23,452 bases of DNA. Origin: Bacteroidetes bacterium QH_10_64_37 (GTDB lineage Bacteria; Bacteroidota; Rhodothermia; Rhodothermales; Salinibacteraceae). Positions 1-9,530 of this stretch are shown piece after piece; position 1 is the stretch's first letter, and each line of letters begins with the position of its first letter. The DNA lies in assembly GCA_003023105.1 (NCBI GenBank), contig PXSZ01000037.1, positions 1 to 23,452 of the forward strand, in the 5' to 3' direction. A program made the translations under genes and the position numbers. The notes beneath the pieces are model-generated. The model was not told the origin of the DNA and did no database searches. It saw only the letters and a program-made list of their open reading frames with translations.

Positions 1-102
1 CCGTCGAAGAAAGTCCACAAGCTCTTCCACGAGAGTGTCCACGAGCACGCCTCGTACTGGGAGCTCGTCAAACTCGGATACAACGCCACCCGCGCCCTAT
101 GA
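1..102 (+). CDS. C-terminal end of an unrecognised protein (partial)
   Basis: The window opens inside a reading frame in frame 1 that runs 33 codons to a TGA at 100-102. The visible tail reads about KVHKLFHESVHEHASYWELV and then LGYNATRAL, an even, soluble-looking sequence rich in His and Glu. I do not recognise the family from this much. The stop is followed within 20 bases by relic coding sequence of an unrelated enzyme, so this gene end may itself sit at a rearrangement breakpoint. It could also be a complete natural C-terminus. The gene start lies outside the window. Confidence 0.5.
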   Translation, partial: PSKKVHKLFHESVHEHASYWELVKLGYNATRAL

Positions 103-120
103 GCGACGCCACCGCCGACC

Positions 121-432
121 TGCCTCAACAATGCGCGGTACAGCATCGCTTTCGGCACGCTCGGGGCGGCGGAGAACTACCACAGGCGCGCCCGCAACAA
201 CGTGATGGAGCGCACGCAGTTTGGCAAGCCGCTGGCGTCGACTCAGCTCATTCAGACCAAGCTCGCAAACATGGTCGCAGACGTCACCGAGGAGTGCTAC
301 CGCAATCCCGCCGACGAGTACCGCGAGCGGCGCACGTTGGAGCGGGGAGCGACTGTCGCATCGCGATTCGACGACGCGCAGGAACTGGCCGTTTCGGACC
401 TGCTTCCAACGCAGTCGGAAGAGGAAGAGTAG
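121..432 (+). pseudogene. Acyl-CoA dehydrogenase (glutaryl-CoA dehydrogenase-like) relic, internal fragment
   Basis: Read in frame 1, bases 121 to about 288 encode CLNNARYSIAFGTLGAAE, then RTQFGKPLASTQLIQTKLA. This is the signature C-terminal helical-domain stretch of glutaryl-CoA dehydrogenase-type acyl-CoA dehydrogenases, which oxidise acyl-CoA with FAD. The homology begins abruptly at the Cys codon. Nothing of the FAD-binding N-terminal two thirds precedes it, and after MVADVTEE it changes to a charged, unrelated tail ending SEEEE and a TAG at 430-432. The catalytic base region and the C-terminal helices are missing, so an active enzyme cannot be made. A 76-codon ORF from a GTG at 202 (ATG at 205) could be translated but would be a meaningless piece. 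I read this as a decayed gene joined to unrelated sequence at both ends. The family call is from motif recognition only. Confidence 0.6.
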
Positions 433-487
433 CGAATCGAATATGGTCCGGACGAGGCTGCTTCGGTAGTGGAGGCATCGCACGATC

Positions 488-551
488 GTCAGCCCCCACA
501 CGCCCACTCCGACGGCAGTCGGGACGTGAACGCCCGCACGCAAACACGCCC
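488..551 (+). repeat. Possible degenerate C-rich heptad stretch
   Basis: Between the acyl-CoA dehydrogenase relic and the minus-strand CoA-binding gene the plus strand becomes a C/A/G mixture with loosely repeated units such as acgccca, cgcacgc and acacgcc at roughly 7-base steps. It resembles the C-rich arms near 1165-1219 and 8201-8223. The phase is poor and the call is tentative. No gene is seen in 433-551. Confidence 0.25.
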
Positions 552-983
552 TCACGCGAGGAGCCGGTCGTACTCGATCTTGACGCACCGGTTGCGCACG
601 TAGGGCAGGTCCGCCTCCGCCGCCAGCTCTTCCGCCTCCGAGCTCGACACCCCGAGCTGCGTCCAGATCACGGGCCGCTGTCCCGTCTGCTTCACCCGCT
701 CGATGGCCGAGCGCACCATGTCCGCAGTGTGCTTGGGGGCGCGGAAAATGTCGACGATGTCGATCTCCACGTCCGCCGGCACGCTCGGAAGGTCCGGGTA
801 GCACGTCTCGCCCAGCACCGCGTCGTAGTTCGGGTTCACCGGCACCATGCGGTAGCCACGCTCCTGCAGGTACCGGGCAATCTTGTGGCTCGTCCGCGTG
901 GGCGTGGCCGAGCAGCCGACCACCGCAATGGTCTCGGCAGTGTCGAGAACAGTGCGAAAGTCGGGCGGATTTACTTCGGACAT
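552..983 (-). CDS. CoA-binding domain protein (YccU-like Rossmann fold)
   Basis: This encodes a 143-residue single-domain protein of the CoA_binding (YccU/SucD-like) family. It starts MSEVNPPDFRTVLDTAETIAV and continues with the nucleotide-binding turn VVGCSATPTRTSHKIARYLQ. The later segments YRMVPVNPNYDAVLGE and VIWTQLGVSSSEAE match the conserved core in order. Members bind CoA or a related dinucleotide in the cytosol; the physiological role is generally unknown. The frame stays open 31 codons upstream (to 1076), but that stretch encodes a Pro/Ser/His run produced by a G-rich intergenic repeat, so the ATG at 983 is preferred. The length agrees with the family (about 135-145 residues). No partner gene lies beside it: its 3' side faces a pseudogene and its 5' side faces the divergent leuS leader. 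Confidence 0.85.
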   Translation of the reverse strand: MSEVNPPDFRTVLDTAETIAVVGCSATPTRTSHKIARYLQERGYRMVPVNPNYDAVLGETCYPDLPSVPADVEIDIVDIFRAPKHTADMVRSAIERVKQTGQRPVIWTQLGVSSSEAEELAAEADLPYVRNRCVKIEYDRLLA

Positions 984-1490
984 ATCAAGCCGTTCAAAAG
1001 CTTCTGAAGAGTACGCCGACGGTGAGGGCGGTTGGATGTGTGGGAAAGGGGGAGTAGGTGAATGGGAGAAATACAAAAGGGATTGCTTGAAACTGCGTTA
1101 GGGAAAGGGCGTGGGTGTGGCGGGAGCAGGCACGTTCGCGAAGGTTGAAAGCACACTTGCTCATGCCCCCGTGTCCCCACGCTCCTGCTCTCCAAAGCTC
1201 CCCTCGCCCTTTTCCCCTCTCGCCGGCATCAGCAAATCAGCGGCAAGGAGGCTTCCATTTTCTGCTGGAATCTCCGACTCTCGGGACCGCCCGTCGGGCA
1301 TAGAACGATTGAATTCGTGCGCGGGGAGTGGAGAGACGAGAGGGCGGTGCTTACCCTGTGCGACCCCAGAGGATCCTCTTTCGTCCTTCGTTCCGTACAA
1401 TCCCCTTCCCGTTACGCCTCGTGACGAGCCCGGGGCGACGGGACGCCCTCTGCGAGGCGGATCGATGAATCGCTCAACCGTTCACCCACC
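984..1490. other. Divergent intergenic region between the CoA-binding gene and leuS
   Basis: About 500 bases separate the divergent start codons at 983 and 1491. The left part (about 1032-1219) holds the G-rich then C-rich repeat described separately. The remainder up to leuS has no supported gene. It contains a perfect 12-bp palindrome centred on GGATCC at 1368-1379 and a TACAAT (1396-1401) that could be a -10 box, but no matching -35. I looked for a T-box leader, expected for some aminoacyl-tRNA synthetase genes, and saw neither its conserved bulge sequence nor a clear terminator. Confidence 0.4.
1032..1219 (+). repeat. G-rich/C-rich heptad-like inverted repeat
   Basis: The left arm (about 1032-1130) is a run of G-rich units such as gtgtggg, aaagggg, gagtagg and tgaatgg, then gggaaagggcg (1101-1111) and gagcagg (1124-1130). 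The right arm (about 1165-1219) is C-rich and contains cctgctc (1184-1190) and cgcccttttccc (1206-1217 region), complements of those two left-arm words in the order expected of a large imperfect hairpin. The unit length is near 7. The words gtaggtgaatgggaga here and gtaggcgagtgggaga at 8126 are nearly identical, so the element has a second copy in the window. Confidence 0.45.
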
Positions 1491-4106
1491 ATGGCCTATC
1501 CGTTCCACGAGATCGAGAAAAAGTGGCAGCGCTACTGGGAGAGGCACCAGACTTTCCGCACGCCCGACGAAGTGCCGGAGGAGGCGGAGAAATTCTACGT
1601 GCTCGACATGTTTCCCTACCCCAGCGGGTCGGGGCTCCACGTGGGGCACCCCGAAGGCTACACGGCCACCGACATCGTGGCCCGCTACAAGCGCAAGCAG
1701 GGAATCCACGTGCTGCACCCGATGGGGTGGGACGCCTTCGGCCTGCCCGCCGAGCAGTACGCCCTGGAGACGAACACCCATCCGCGAGAGACGACAGAGA
1801 AGAACATCGCACAGTTCAAGCGGCAGCTGAAGCGGCTCGGCTTCTCCTACGACTGGCAGCGCGAGATCAACACCACGGACCCGAACTACTACAAGTGGAC
1901 GCAGTGGATCTTCCTGCAGCTCTACAAGAAAGGCCTCGCCTACCAGTCCGAAGAGCCGGTGTGGTGGTGCGAGGAGCTGGGCACGGTGCTGGCCAACGAG
2001 GAGGTCATCGACGGCAAGAGTGAGCGGGGCGGCTATCCCTGCGAGCGCGTGCCGATGCGGCAGTGGGTGCTCAAGATCACCGAGTACGCCGACCGCCTGC
2101 TCGACGGCCTCGACGACCTCGACTGGCCGGAGAGCACCAAGGAGATGCAGCGCAACTGGATCGGCCGGTCGGAGGGGGCCAACGTCTACTTCGACCTCGC
2201 GGATGTGGACGACGCGCTGACGGTCTACACCACGCGCCCCGATACCCTCTTCGGCGCCACCTACATGGTGCTGGCGCCCGAGCACGAGCTGCTCGACGAG
2301 ATCACGACCGACGCGCACCGCGACGAGGTGGAGGCCTACCGCGAGGAGGCCCTCCGGAAGAGTGAGCGGACGCGCAAGCAGGAGGGCGAGAAGACAGGCG
2401 TCTTCACCGGGGGCTACGCCGTGAACCCGGTCAACGGCGAAGAAATTCCGATCTGGGTGGCCGACTACGTGCTGGCCTCCTACGGCACCGGGGCCATCAT
2501 GGCCGTGCCCGCTCACGACGAGCGCGACTACGCCTTCGCCGAAAAGTACGACCTGCCGATCCGAGAGGTCGTGGAGGGGGGCGACATTGACAAAGAAGCC
2601 TACACCGATGACGGGCCGCACGTCAATTCCGCCAACGAGGACGTGAGCCTCAACGGGCTGCACAATGAGGCGGCGAAGGAAACCGTCACCGAGTGGCTGG
2701 AGGGGGAAGGAAAAGGCGAGTTTACCGTCAACTACCAGTTGCAGGACTGGCTCTTCAGCCGTCAGCGCTACTGGGGCGAGCCGTTCCCCATCCTCTTCAC
2801 GGAGGACGGGGAGGACAAGCCGGTGCCCGAAGACGACCTCCCCGTCACGCTGCCCGACATCGACACGTTCGAGCCGAGCGGGACACCGGAGGGACCGCTG
2901 GCGACCATTGAGGACTGGGTGAACACCACCGATCCGGAGACCGGGGAGCCTGCCACACGCGAGACAAACACGATGCCGCAGTGGGCCGGCTCCTGCTGGT
3001 ACTATCTCCGCTTCATCGATCCGGACAACGACGAGCAGCTCGTCGATCCGGAGAAAGAAAAATACTGGATGCCGGTCGACCTCTACGTGGGCGGCTCCGA
3101 GCACGCCGTGCTGCACCTGCTCTACGCCCGCTTCTGGCACAAGGTGCTTTACGATGCGGGCATCGTCTCCACCAGGGAGCCGTTTCAGACGCTCGTGCAC
3201 CAAGGCATTATCCTGGGGGAGAAGGAGTACACCGCCTTCGTTGACAGCGAGGGCCACTACGTCTCGGCCGAGCACGTCGACGATGGCATCGACACGCGCA
3301 CCGAGGAGGAGCTGGAGCGCGAAGACCTCGATGAGAACGAGGTGGAGAAAGACGGCGACGTGTTTGTGCTGAAGGCGCGGCCTGAGATCCAGGTCAACGC
3401 CCAGAGCCACAAGATGAGCAAGAGTCGCGGCAACGTCGTGAATCCCGACGACGTGGTCGACGAGTACGGCGCCGATGCGCTGCGGCTCTACGAAATGTTT
3501 ATGGGGCCGCTCGAACAAACGAAGGCCTGGGACACGAGCGACGTGGAGGGCGTCTTCCGCTTCCTGAACCGCGTCTGGCGCCTCGTGGTGGACGAGGAGA
3601 GCGGCGATCTCGCCGAGGACCTGACCGACGAAGAGCCCTCCCGCGAGCAGCTCCGCGCCCTGCACCGCACCATCAAGAAGGTGACCGAGGACATCGAGGA
3701 GCGTGCCTTCAACACCGCCATCGCGGCGATGATGGAGTTCGTGAATGCGGCGAACAAGTGGGACGCGATGCCGCGCCCAATCGCCGAGCCGCTGGTGCTA
3801 CTGCTGAGCCCGTTCGCCCCGCACCTCAGCGAGGAGCTGTGGGCCCGCCTGGGGCACGACGAGAGCCTGGCCTACGCCGACTGGCCGGAATACGAGGAGG
3901 CGCTCCTCCAGCGCGAGGTCGTAGAGATGGCCGTGCAGGTCGACGGCACTGTCCGCGCCACCATCGAGGTCGACGCCGACGCACCGGAGGACGACGTGCT
4001 CGCCACGGCGAAGGCCGAAGACAATGTGGCCCGCCATCTCGACGGCAAAGACATCCAGCGCGAGATCTACGTGCCGGGGCAGATTGTGAACTTCGTAACA
4101 GGGTAA
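1491..4106 (+). CDS. leuS: Leucyl-tRNA synthetase
   Basis: This class I aminoacyl-tRNA synthetase charges tRNA-Leu with leucine in the cytosol. The 871-residue product matches the usual bacterial length (E. coli 860). It shows the HIGH-type motif HVGH at 50-53 in [15 protein letters not shown], and KMSKS at 641-645 followed by RGNVVNPDD. The CP1 editing domain is present, with the threonine-rich TTRPDT at 247-252 and [15 protein letters not shown], whose Asp343 corresponds to the conserved editing aspartate. The C-terminal anticodon-binding and tRNA-contacting domains follow ([16 protein letters not shown] and the end IVNFVTG). A strongly acidic stretch at about 600-625 precedes KMSKS and, with the high Asp/Glu content overall, fits a halophile-adapted protein. 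The start [16 protein letters not shown] is the normal N-terminus. A 727-codon open frame on the opposite strand is a composition shadow. Confidence 0.97.
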   Translation: MAYPFHEIEKKWQRYWERHQTFRTPDEVPEEAEKFYVLDMFPYPSGSGLHVGHPEGYTATDIVARYKRKQGIHVLHPMGWDAFGLPAEQYALETNTHPRETTEKNIAQFKRQLKRLGFSYDWQREINTTDPNYYKWTQWIFLQLYKKGLAYQSEEPVWWCEELGTVLANEEVIDGKSERGGYPCERVPMRQWVLKITEYADRLLDGLDDLDWPESTKEMQRNWIGRSEGANVYFDLADVDDALTVYTTRPDTLFGATYMVLAPEHELLDEITTDAHRDEVEAYREEALRKSERTRKQEGEKTGVFTGGYAVNPVNGEEIPIWVADYVLASYGTGAIMAVPAHDERDYAFAEKYDLPIREVVEGGDIDKEAYTDDGPHVNSANEDVSLNGLHNEAAKETVTEWLEGEGKGEFTVNYQLQDWLFSRQRYWGEPFPILFTEDGEDKPVPEDDLPVTLPDIDTFEPSGTPEGPLATIEDWVNTTDPETGEPATRETNTMPQWAGSCWYYLRFIDPDNDEQLVDPEKEKYWMPVDLYVGGSEHAVLHLLYARFWHKVLYDAGIVSTREPFQTLVHQGIILGEKEYTAFVDSEGHYVSAEHVDDGIDTRTEEELEREDLDENEVEKDGDVFVLKARPEIQVNAQSHKMSKSRGNVVNPDDVVDEYGADALRLYEMFMGPLEQTKAWDTSDVEGVFRFLNRVWRLVVDEESGDLAEDLTDEEPSREQLRALHRTIKKVTEDIEERAFNTAIAAMMEFVNAANKWDAMPRPIAEPLVLLLSPFAPHLSEELWARLGHDESLAYADWPEYEEALLQREVVEMAVQVDGTVRATIEVDADAPEDDVLATAKAEDNVARHLDGKDIQREIYVPGQIVNFVTG

Positions 4107-4162
4107 CTTCGTGTTTCATTTTGGTAGTGCCGTGTCAAATCTGGTGCGGCATTGCCTCAAAT

Positions 4163-4265
4163 CGTGATGCGTGAAGAGTAATGCGTGAGAGATCCTCTGG
4201 TGACATTCCGCGAGTCACGAATCACGAGTCACGTTTTACGCGACACGAAATACGCGATACGCTCT
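4163..4265 (+). repeat. Inverted heptad array, CGT/ACG class
   Basis: In the leuS-bshB1 gap, ACG occurs at 4217, 4224, 4231, 4238, 4245, 4252 and 4259, seven consecutive times at exactly 7-base spacing (units such as cacgaat, cacgagt, tacgcga). On the left, CGT occurs at 4163, 4170 and 4184 with the same phase (the intervening unit reads agt). CGT is the complement of ACG, so the element has two oppositely oriented degenerate heptad arms around a spacer of about 25 bases. The same architecture recurs at 6635-6707. It encodes no ORF. Confidence 0.75.
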
Positions 4266-4321
4266 GCCTAACCCCAGGCAATTTTCCATTAAGCTAGCAC
4301 TCCCTGAAGAACGAACCGTCC

Positions 4322-5080
4322 ATGCCCAAACTTGATGTCCTCGCCCTCGCCGCCCATCCCGACGACGTGGAGCTCTGCGCGGGGGGCACGGTGTGCCTGC
4401 TCGCCCAGCAGGGATACGACGTGGGCATCGTCGACTTCACGAAGGGACAGCTCGGCTCGCGGGGCACCCCGGAGCAGCGGATAGAGGAGGCCGAGCGGGC
4501 CTCGGAGATCATCGGCCTGAGCGCCCGCGAGAACCTCGGCCTGATGGACGGGGACATCCGCAACTCGAAGGCCAACCAGCGAAAGGTCATCGAGACGGTG
4601 CGCCGGTACCGGCCCCACATCGTCCTCATTAATCCGCCGGAGTCGCGCCACCCCGACCACAGCGACGCCTGCGAGCTCTCCACCGACGCCCTCTACCACA
4701 GCGGGCTGCAAGAGGTCGAGACGACCAATTCCAACGGCACCCCCCAGGAGCCCTGGCGCCCCCACCACGTGCTCCACTACATGCAGGCCGTCTCCTTCGA
4801 GCCCACGATGGTGGTGGACGTGACGCCGGTGTGGGACCAGCGCATCGAGGCGCTCCAGGCGTTCGAGTCGCAGTTTCACAACCCCGACTACGAGCCGGAC
4901 GCGGACGAGCCGGAGACGTTCGTGTCCAACCCTGAGTTCTTCGAGTGGATCAAGGCCCGCGCCCGCACCTACGGCTACACGGTGGGGGCCACCTACGGCG
5001 AGCCGCTGAAGTACCGGCACGGCCCCTTCGGCGTCACCGATCTGCCCGACGTGCTCAGCAAAGAGAAGGAGTTTCGGTAG
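4322..5080 (+). CDS. bshB1: N-acetylglucosaminyl-malate deacetylase of bacillithiol synthesis (BshB1-like)
   Basis: The 252-residue protein belongs to the zinc-dependent PIG-L/LmbE deacetylase family. Its subfamily hydrolyses the acetyl group of GlcNAc-malate in the second step of bacillithiol synthesis. The zinc ligands are visible: AHPDDVE at 11-17 (His12, Asp15) and RHPDH at 109-113 (His113). The segments VDFTKGQLGSRGTPEQR, IGLSARENLGLMDG and the C-terminal RARTYGYTVGATYGEPL with KYRHGPFGV are characteristic of BshB1 rather than of general LmbE proteins. It starts at ATG 4322 with no strong ribosome-binding site. It stands alone between leuS and efp; bshA and bshC are not in the window. 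A deacetylase for another GlcNAc conjugate remains possible, but the family match is good. Confidence 0.87.
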   Translation: MPKLDVLALAAHPDDVELCAGGTVCLLAQQGYDVGIVDFTKGQLGSRGTPEQRIEEAERASEIIGLSARENLGLMDGDIRNSKANQRKVIETVRRYRPHIVLINPPESRHPDHSDACELSTDALYHSGLQEVETTNSNGTPQEPWRPHHVLHYMQAVSFEPTMVVDVTPVWDQRIEALQAFESQFHNPDYEPDADEPETFVSNPEFFEWIKARARTYGYTVGATYGEPLKYRHGPFGVTDLPDVLSKEKEFR

Positions 5081-5186
5081 AACTGGATCCTGCGTGAATT
5101 GCGGAGTTCAGCGCCCAGGTCCGCAACAAAGACTGCGATTGAGCCTTTATTTACATCTACTGCAATCTCTGGACACTCGGGATACA

Positions 5187-5216
5187 TTGACACCCCCGTC
5201 CGTGGAGTAGTATATT
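5187..5216 (+). promoter_or_regulatory. Sigma70-type promoter of efp
   Basis: A perfect -35 box TTGACA (5187-5192) is followed after 18 bases by TATATT (5211-5216), a 5/6 match to the -10 consensus. Transcription would begin near 5223, giving a 5' leader of about 34 bases before the efp ATG at 5257. The position and spacing are ideal, and it is the best canonical promoter I found in the window. It is expected to drive efp and probably accB. Confidence 0.65.
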
Positions 5217-5256
5217 ACGCGCTGTTATTTCGAACGAAGCGAATCGCACACGGCGT

Positions 5257-5835
5257 ATGGCGGACACGAGTGACTTTCGAAACGGCATGACATTTATCTG
5301 GAGGGATGACCTCTGGGAGATCGTCGACTTTCTCCACGTCAAACCCGGCAAGGGCGGGGCCTTCGTGCGCACGACCCTGAAAAACGTGAAGGACGGCCAC
5401 GAGGTGGAAGAGACCTTCCGGGCCGGGGCGAAGGTCGACGAGATCCGGGTGGAGCGCCGCGAGCATCAGTTCCTCTATAAGGACGATTACGGCCTCCACT
5501 TCATGGACCAGGAGTCGTACGAGCAGTTCTCGATGCCGGCGGAGCAGGTGGAGGGACGCGAGTTCTTGAAAGAGGGGGGCGAGGTCGACATCCTGTTTCG
5601 CACCGACACCGAGGAGCCGCTCCGCACCGAGATTCCCCAGAAGGTGGAGCTGGAGGTCGTCGGCACGACGCCTGGCGTGAAGGGTAACACCGCGCAGGGC
5701 GGTGACAAGCCGGCCACCCTGGAAAGCGGGGTCACGATTGACGTGCCGCTCTTCATTAACGAGGGGGACGTCGTCCGCGTCAACACCGAGACGAACGAGT
5801 ACGAAACCCGGGTCTCCGCCGCTTCCACGGTGTAG
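5257..5835 (+). CDS. efp: Translation elongation factor P
   Basis: EF-P binds stalled ribosomes near the E site and promotes peptide-bond formation at polyproline stretches. The 192-residue product has the three beta-barrel domains of the family. The N-terminal KOW-like domain carries the loop [10 protein letters not shown], with Lys32 at the position that is post-translationally modified in many bacteria. The S1-like OB domain follows with [10 protein letters not shown], and the C-terminal domain has the signature [22 protein letters not shown]. The start [11 protein letters not shown] is the standard N-terminus of Bacteroidota-type EF-P. accB begins 47 bases after its stop, an arrangement seen in many bacteria. 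No epmA-type modification enzyme is in the window, so the form of Lys32 modification cannot be inferred. Confidence 0.96.
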   Translation: MADTSDFRNGMTFIWRDDLWEIVDFLHVKPGKGGAFVRTTLKNVKDGHEVEETFRAGAKVDEIRVERREHQFLYKDDYGLHFMDQESYEQFSMPAEQVEGREFLKEGGEVDILFRTDTEEPLRTEIPQKVELEVVGTTPGVKGNTAQGGDKPATLESGVTIDVPLFINEGDVVRVNTETNEYETRVSAASTV

Positions 5836-5882
5836 ACGAGAAAGCGCGCCCGCAGTTCTTTTGCACACAATCACCCAGACGT

Positions 5883-6509
<627 letters not shown>

Positions 6510-6528
6510 CGTCCTGCCTCCGCCCGAT

Positions 6529-6555
6529 GGCTCCGGAGCGATCCGGGGCTGTTTT
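6529..6555 (+). terminator. Likely intrinsic terminator after accB
   Basis: Bases 6529-6537 (ggctccgga) pair with 6542-6550 (tccggggct) through 9 base pairs, two of them G-U, closing a GCGA tetraloop of the stable GNRA class. GTTTT follows at 6551-6555. It starts 20 bases after the accB stop. The T tract is short, so termination may be partial. Confidence 0.5.
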
Positions 6556-6634
6556 CATGTAAAGCCGTCTTTATGGAATCGCCGAGCGTGATCTTGTAGA
6601 GAGTCGTTTTTTTGTTCGTCCAAAATGCATATTG

Positions 6635-6707
6635 CGTAGTGCGTATTGCGTAAGAAGGATACGAAATACGCAATACGAAATACGTCACGAATCATGCCTC
6701 ACGCCTT
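6635..6707 (+). repeat. Inverted heptad array, CGT/ACG class
   Basis: The left arm has CGT at 6635, 6642 and 6649. The right arm has ACG at 6661, 6668, 6675 and 6682, all at exact 7-base steps, and then a second phase at 6687 and 6701. The arms include an 11-bp perfect inverted repeat, cgtattgcgta (6642-6652) and tacgcaatacg (6667-6677), separated by 14 bases, with further partial pairing outside it. The element lies between accB and accC and ends about 55 bases before the accC start. It shares architecture and unit sequence with 4163-4265. Confidence 0.75.
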
Positions 6708-6763
6708 CGAGACCTGGCAGCAGACGGGAAAATGCTTGCACGTGGCAAAGACTCTGATCCCGC

Positions 6764-8125
<1,362 letters not shown>

Positions 8126-8128
<3 letters not shown>

Positions 8129-8223
8129 GCGAGTGGGAGAGCACGCCCCGAGCGCCATCGGGGTGGGGGTGTGGGAGAGGAGGGAGGCGCAGAAGCGAAC
8201 CGCCCAAACGCCCATACACAATC
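8126..8223 (+). repeat. G-rich/C-rich repeat element after accC
   Basis: Starting inside the accC stop codon, gtaggcgagtgggaga (8126-8141) repeats the 1054-1069 region with 14 of 16 matches. A G-rich arm follows (gtggg at 8163 and 8171, then gagaggagggag), then a C-rich arm with cgccca at 8201 and 8209 and catacacaatcc. A small hairpin, ccccga/tcgggg (8146-8151 with 8158-8163), is embedded. As at 1032-1219, a G arm precedes a C arm. The unit spacing is 7-8 bases. The rest of the accC-aminotransferase gap to 8315 holds nothing else I recognise. Confidence 0.45.
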
Positions 8224-8315
8224 CTTCTGCCCACGAGCACTCTGTAGGGCCGGAGCGCCCGATTTCCGAACTTCCTCTCACATCGGTAACGTTCTCACGC
8301 CGCATCAGTAGCCCC

Positions 8316-9530
8316 ATGTCTCCCACGACGACCTCCATTCGCTTTAACGACCGCGTGGACGCGATGCAGCCGTCCGCCACGCTCGCCATGAAGTCCCGGG
8401 CCGAGGAGCGGCGACGGCAAGGGCACCCCGTGGTGGCCCTCAGCGCCGGGGAGCCCGACTTCGACACGCCGGAGCCGATTGCCAATGCGGGCGTGAAGGC
8501 CATCCGGAACGGATTCACGCACTACACCGAAAATCCGGGCACCCTGGAGCTGCGGGAGGCCATCTGTCGCAAGCTTGACCACGACAACGACCTGTCGTAC
8601 ACGCCGGATCAGGTGGTGTGCTCGAACGGAGCCAAACAGTCGCTCGCGCTGGCCATTCACGCGCTCTGCGACGAGGGGGACGAGGTGCTGGTGCCGGCGC
8701 CCTACTGGGTGAGCTACCCCGAGATGGCCCGCTTCAGTGGGGCCGCGCCGGTAGAGGTGTTGACGGGCGTGGAGAACGAGTACCGCCTGACGCCCGAGCA
8801 GCTCGACGATGCCCTCACCGAACGCACGCGGGTCCTCATCCTCTGCAGCCCCTCCAATCCCACCGGCACGGTGTACCCGCCCGAGGAGCTGGCGGCGCTC
8901 GCCGAGGTGGTGCGCGACTATGAGCACGTCTACGTCGTGTCCGACGAGATCTACGAGCACGTGCTCTACGACGCCGAGCACCGGGCCTTCGCGTCGTTTC
9001 CCGACATGAAGGACCGGACGATCACGGTGAACGGGTTCTCCAAGGCGTACGCGATGACGGGCTGGCGCCTCGGCTACATGGCGGCGCCCGAGCCGATCGC
9101 GCAGGCTGCGGCCAAGGTTCAGGGACAGTTTACGTCCGCCCCGTGCAGCATCACGCAGAAGGCCGGGGTGGCGGCCCTGGAGATGGACAAAGGGCCGGTG
9201 CACGAGATGGTGGCCGCCTTTCGGCGCCGGCGCGACGCGGTGCTGAGGCGCCTGCGGGCCATCGACGGAGTGCGCTGCCCCACGCCCGAAGGGGCCTTCT
9301 ACCTGTACCCGGACGTGTCGAGCTTCTTTGGGGCGGAGGCGCCCGACGGCTCGACCATCGAGGACAGCGGCGACCTGTGCTTCTACCTCCTGGAGGAGCA
9401 CGACGTGGCCCTCGTGCCGGGCCCGGCCTTCGGGGCGCCCGACGGGCTTCGCCTCTCGTACGCCTCGTCGATGGAGGACCTCGAAACGGCCCTGGATCGC
9501 ATTGAGGCCGGCCTCGCCGCGCTTCGCTGA
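8316..9530 (+). CDS. Class I pyridoxal-phosphate aminotransferase (aspartate aminotransferase, type I-gamma-like)
   Basis: The 404-residue cytosolic enzyme belongs to fold-type I aminotransferases of the AspB/I-gamma group, which transfer the amino group of aspartate to 2-oxoglutarate and sometimes also act on prephenate. The ordered motifs are SAGEPDFDTPEPI, NGAKQSLALA, CSPSNPTGTVYPPEEL, VSDEIYEHVLYD, and SKAYAMTGWRLGY, whose Lys243 forms the Schiff base with PLP. RLSYASS contains Arg379, expected to bind the substrate alpha-carboxylate. The frame is open upstream to 7983, overlapping accC, but the N-terminus at ATG 8316 (MSPTTTSIRFNDRVDAMQPS) fits the family. Its TGA overlaps the ATG of the next gene by one base, so the two are probably co-translated. 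Substrate choice between aspartate, prephenate and other amino acids cannot be settled by reading. Confidence 0.92.
   Translation: MSPTTTSIRFNDRVDAMQPSATLAMKSRAEERRRQGHPVVALSAGEPDFDTPEPIANAGVKAIRNGFTHYTENPGTLELREAICRKLDHDNDLSYTPDQVVCSNGAKQSLALAIHALCDEGDEVLVPAPYWVSYPEMARFSGAAPVEVLTGVENEYRLTPEQLDDALTERTRVLILCSPSNPTGTVYPPEELAALAEVVRDYEHVYVVSDEIYEHVLYDAEHRAFASFPDMKDRTITVNGFSKAYAMTGWRLGYMAAPEPIAQAAAKVQGQFTSAPCSITQKAGVAALEMDKGPVHEMVAAFRRRRDAVLRRLRAIDGVRCPTPEGAFYLYPDVSSFFGAEAPDGSTIEDSGDLCFYLLEEHDVALVPGPAFGAPDGLRLSYASSMEDLETALDRIEAGLAALR

Noticed and set aside
984..1076. Upstream extension of the CoA-binding protein
   Set aside because: The extra residues are a Pro/Ser/His run encoded by the G-rich intergenic repeat; MSEVNPPD at 983 is the family-like N-terminus.
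1368..1379. 12-bp palindrome agaggatcctct as an operator
   Set aside because: It is a single copy with no adjoining promoter or regulator gene; a chance palindrome is as likely.
1111..1490. T-box riboswitch upstream of leuS
   Set aside because: I found neither a T-box core sequence nor an antiterminator/terminator pair.
1482..3665. Long 727-codon open frame on the minus strand opposite leuS
   Set aside because: It lies opposite a clear leuS, has Val/Leu/Arg/His-rich shadow composition and no domain; it is a product of high GC and third-position bias.
4163..4265. CRISPR array
   Set aside because: Units are only 7 bases and degenerate, with no 25-40 base repeats and spacers and no cas genes nearby.
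5099..5126. 7-bp inverted repeat ttgcgga/tccgcaa after bshB1 as a terminator
   Set aside because: The stem is short with a 14-base loop and no T tract follows.
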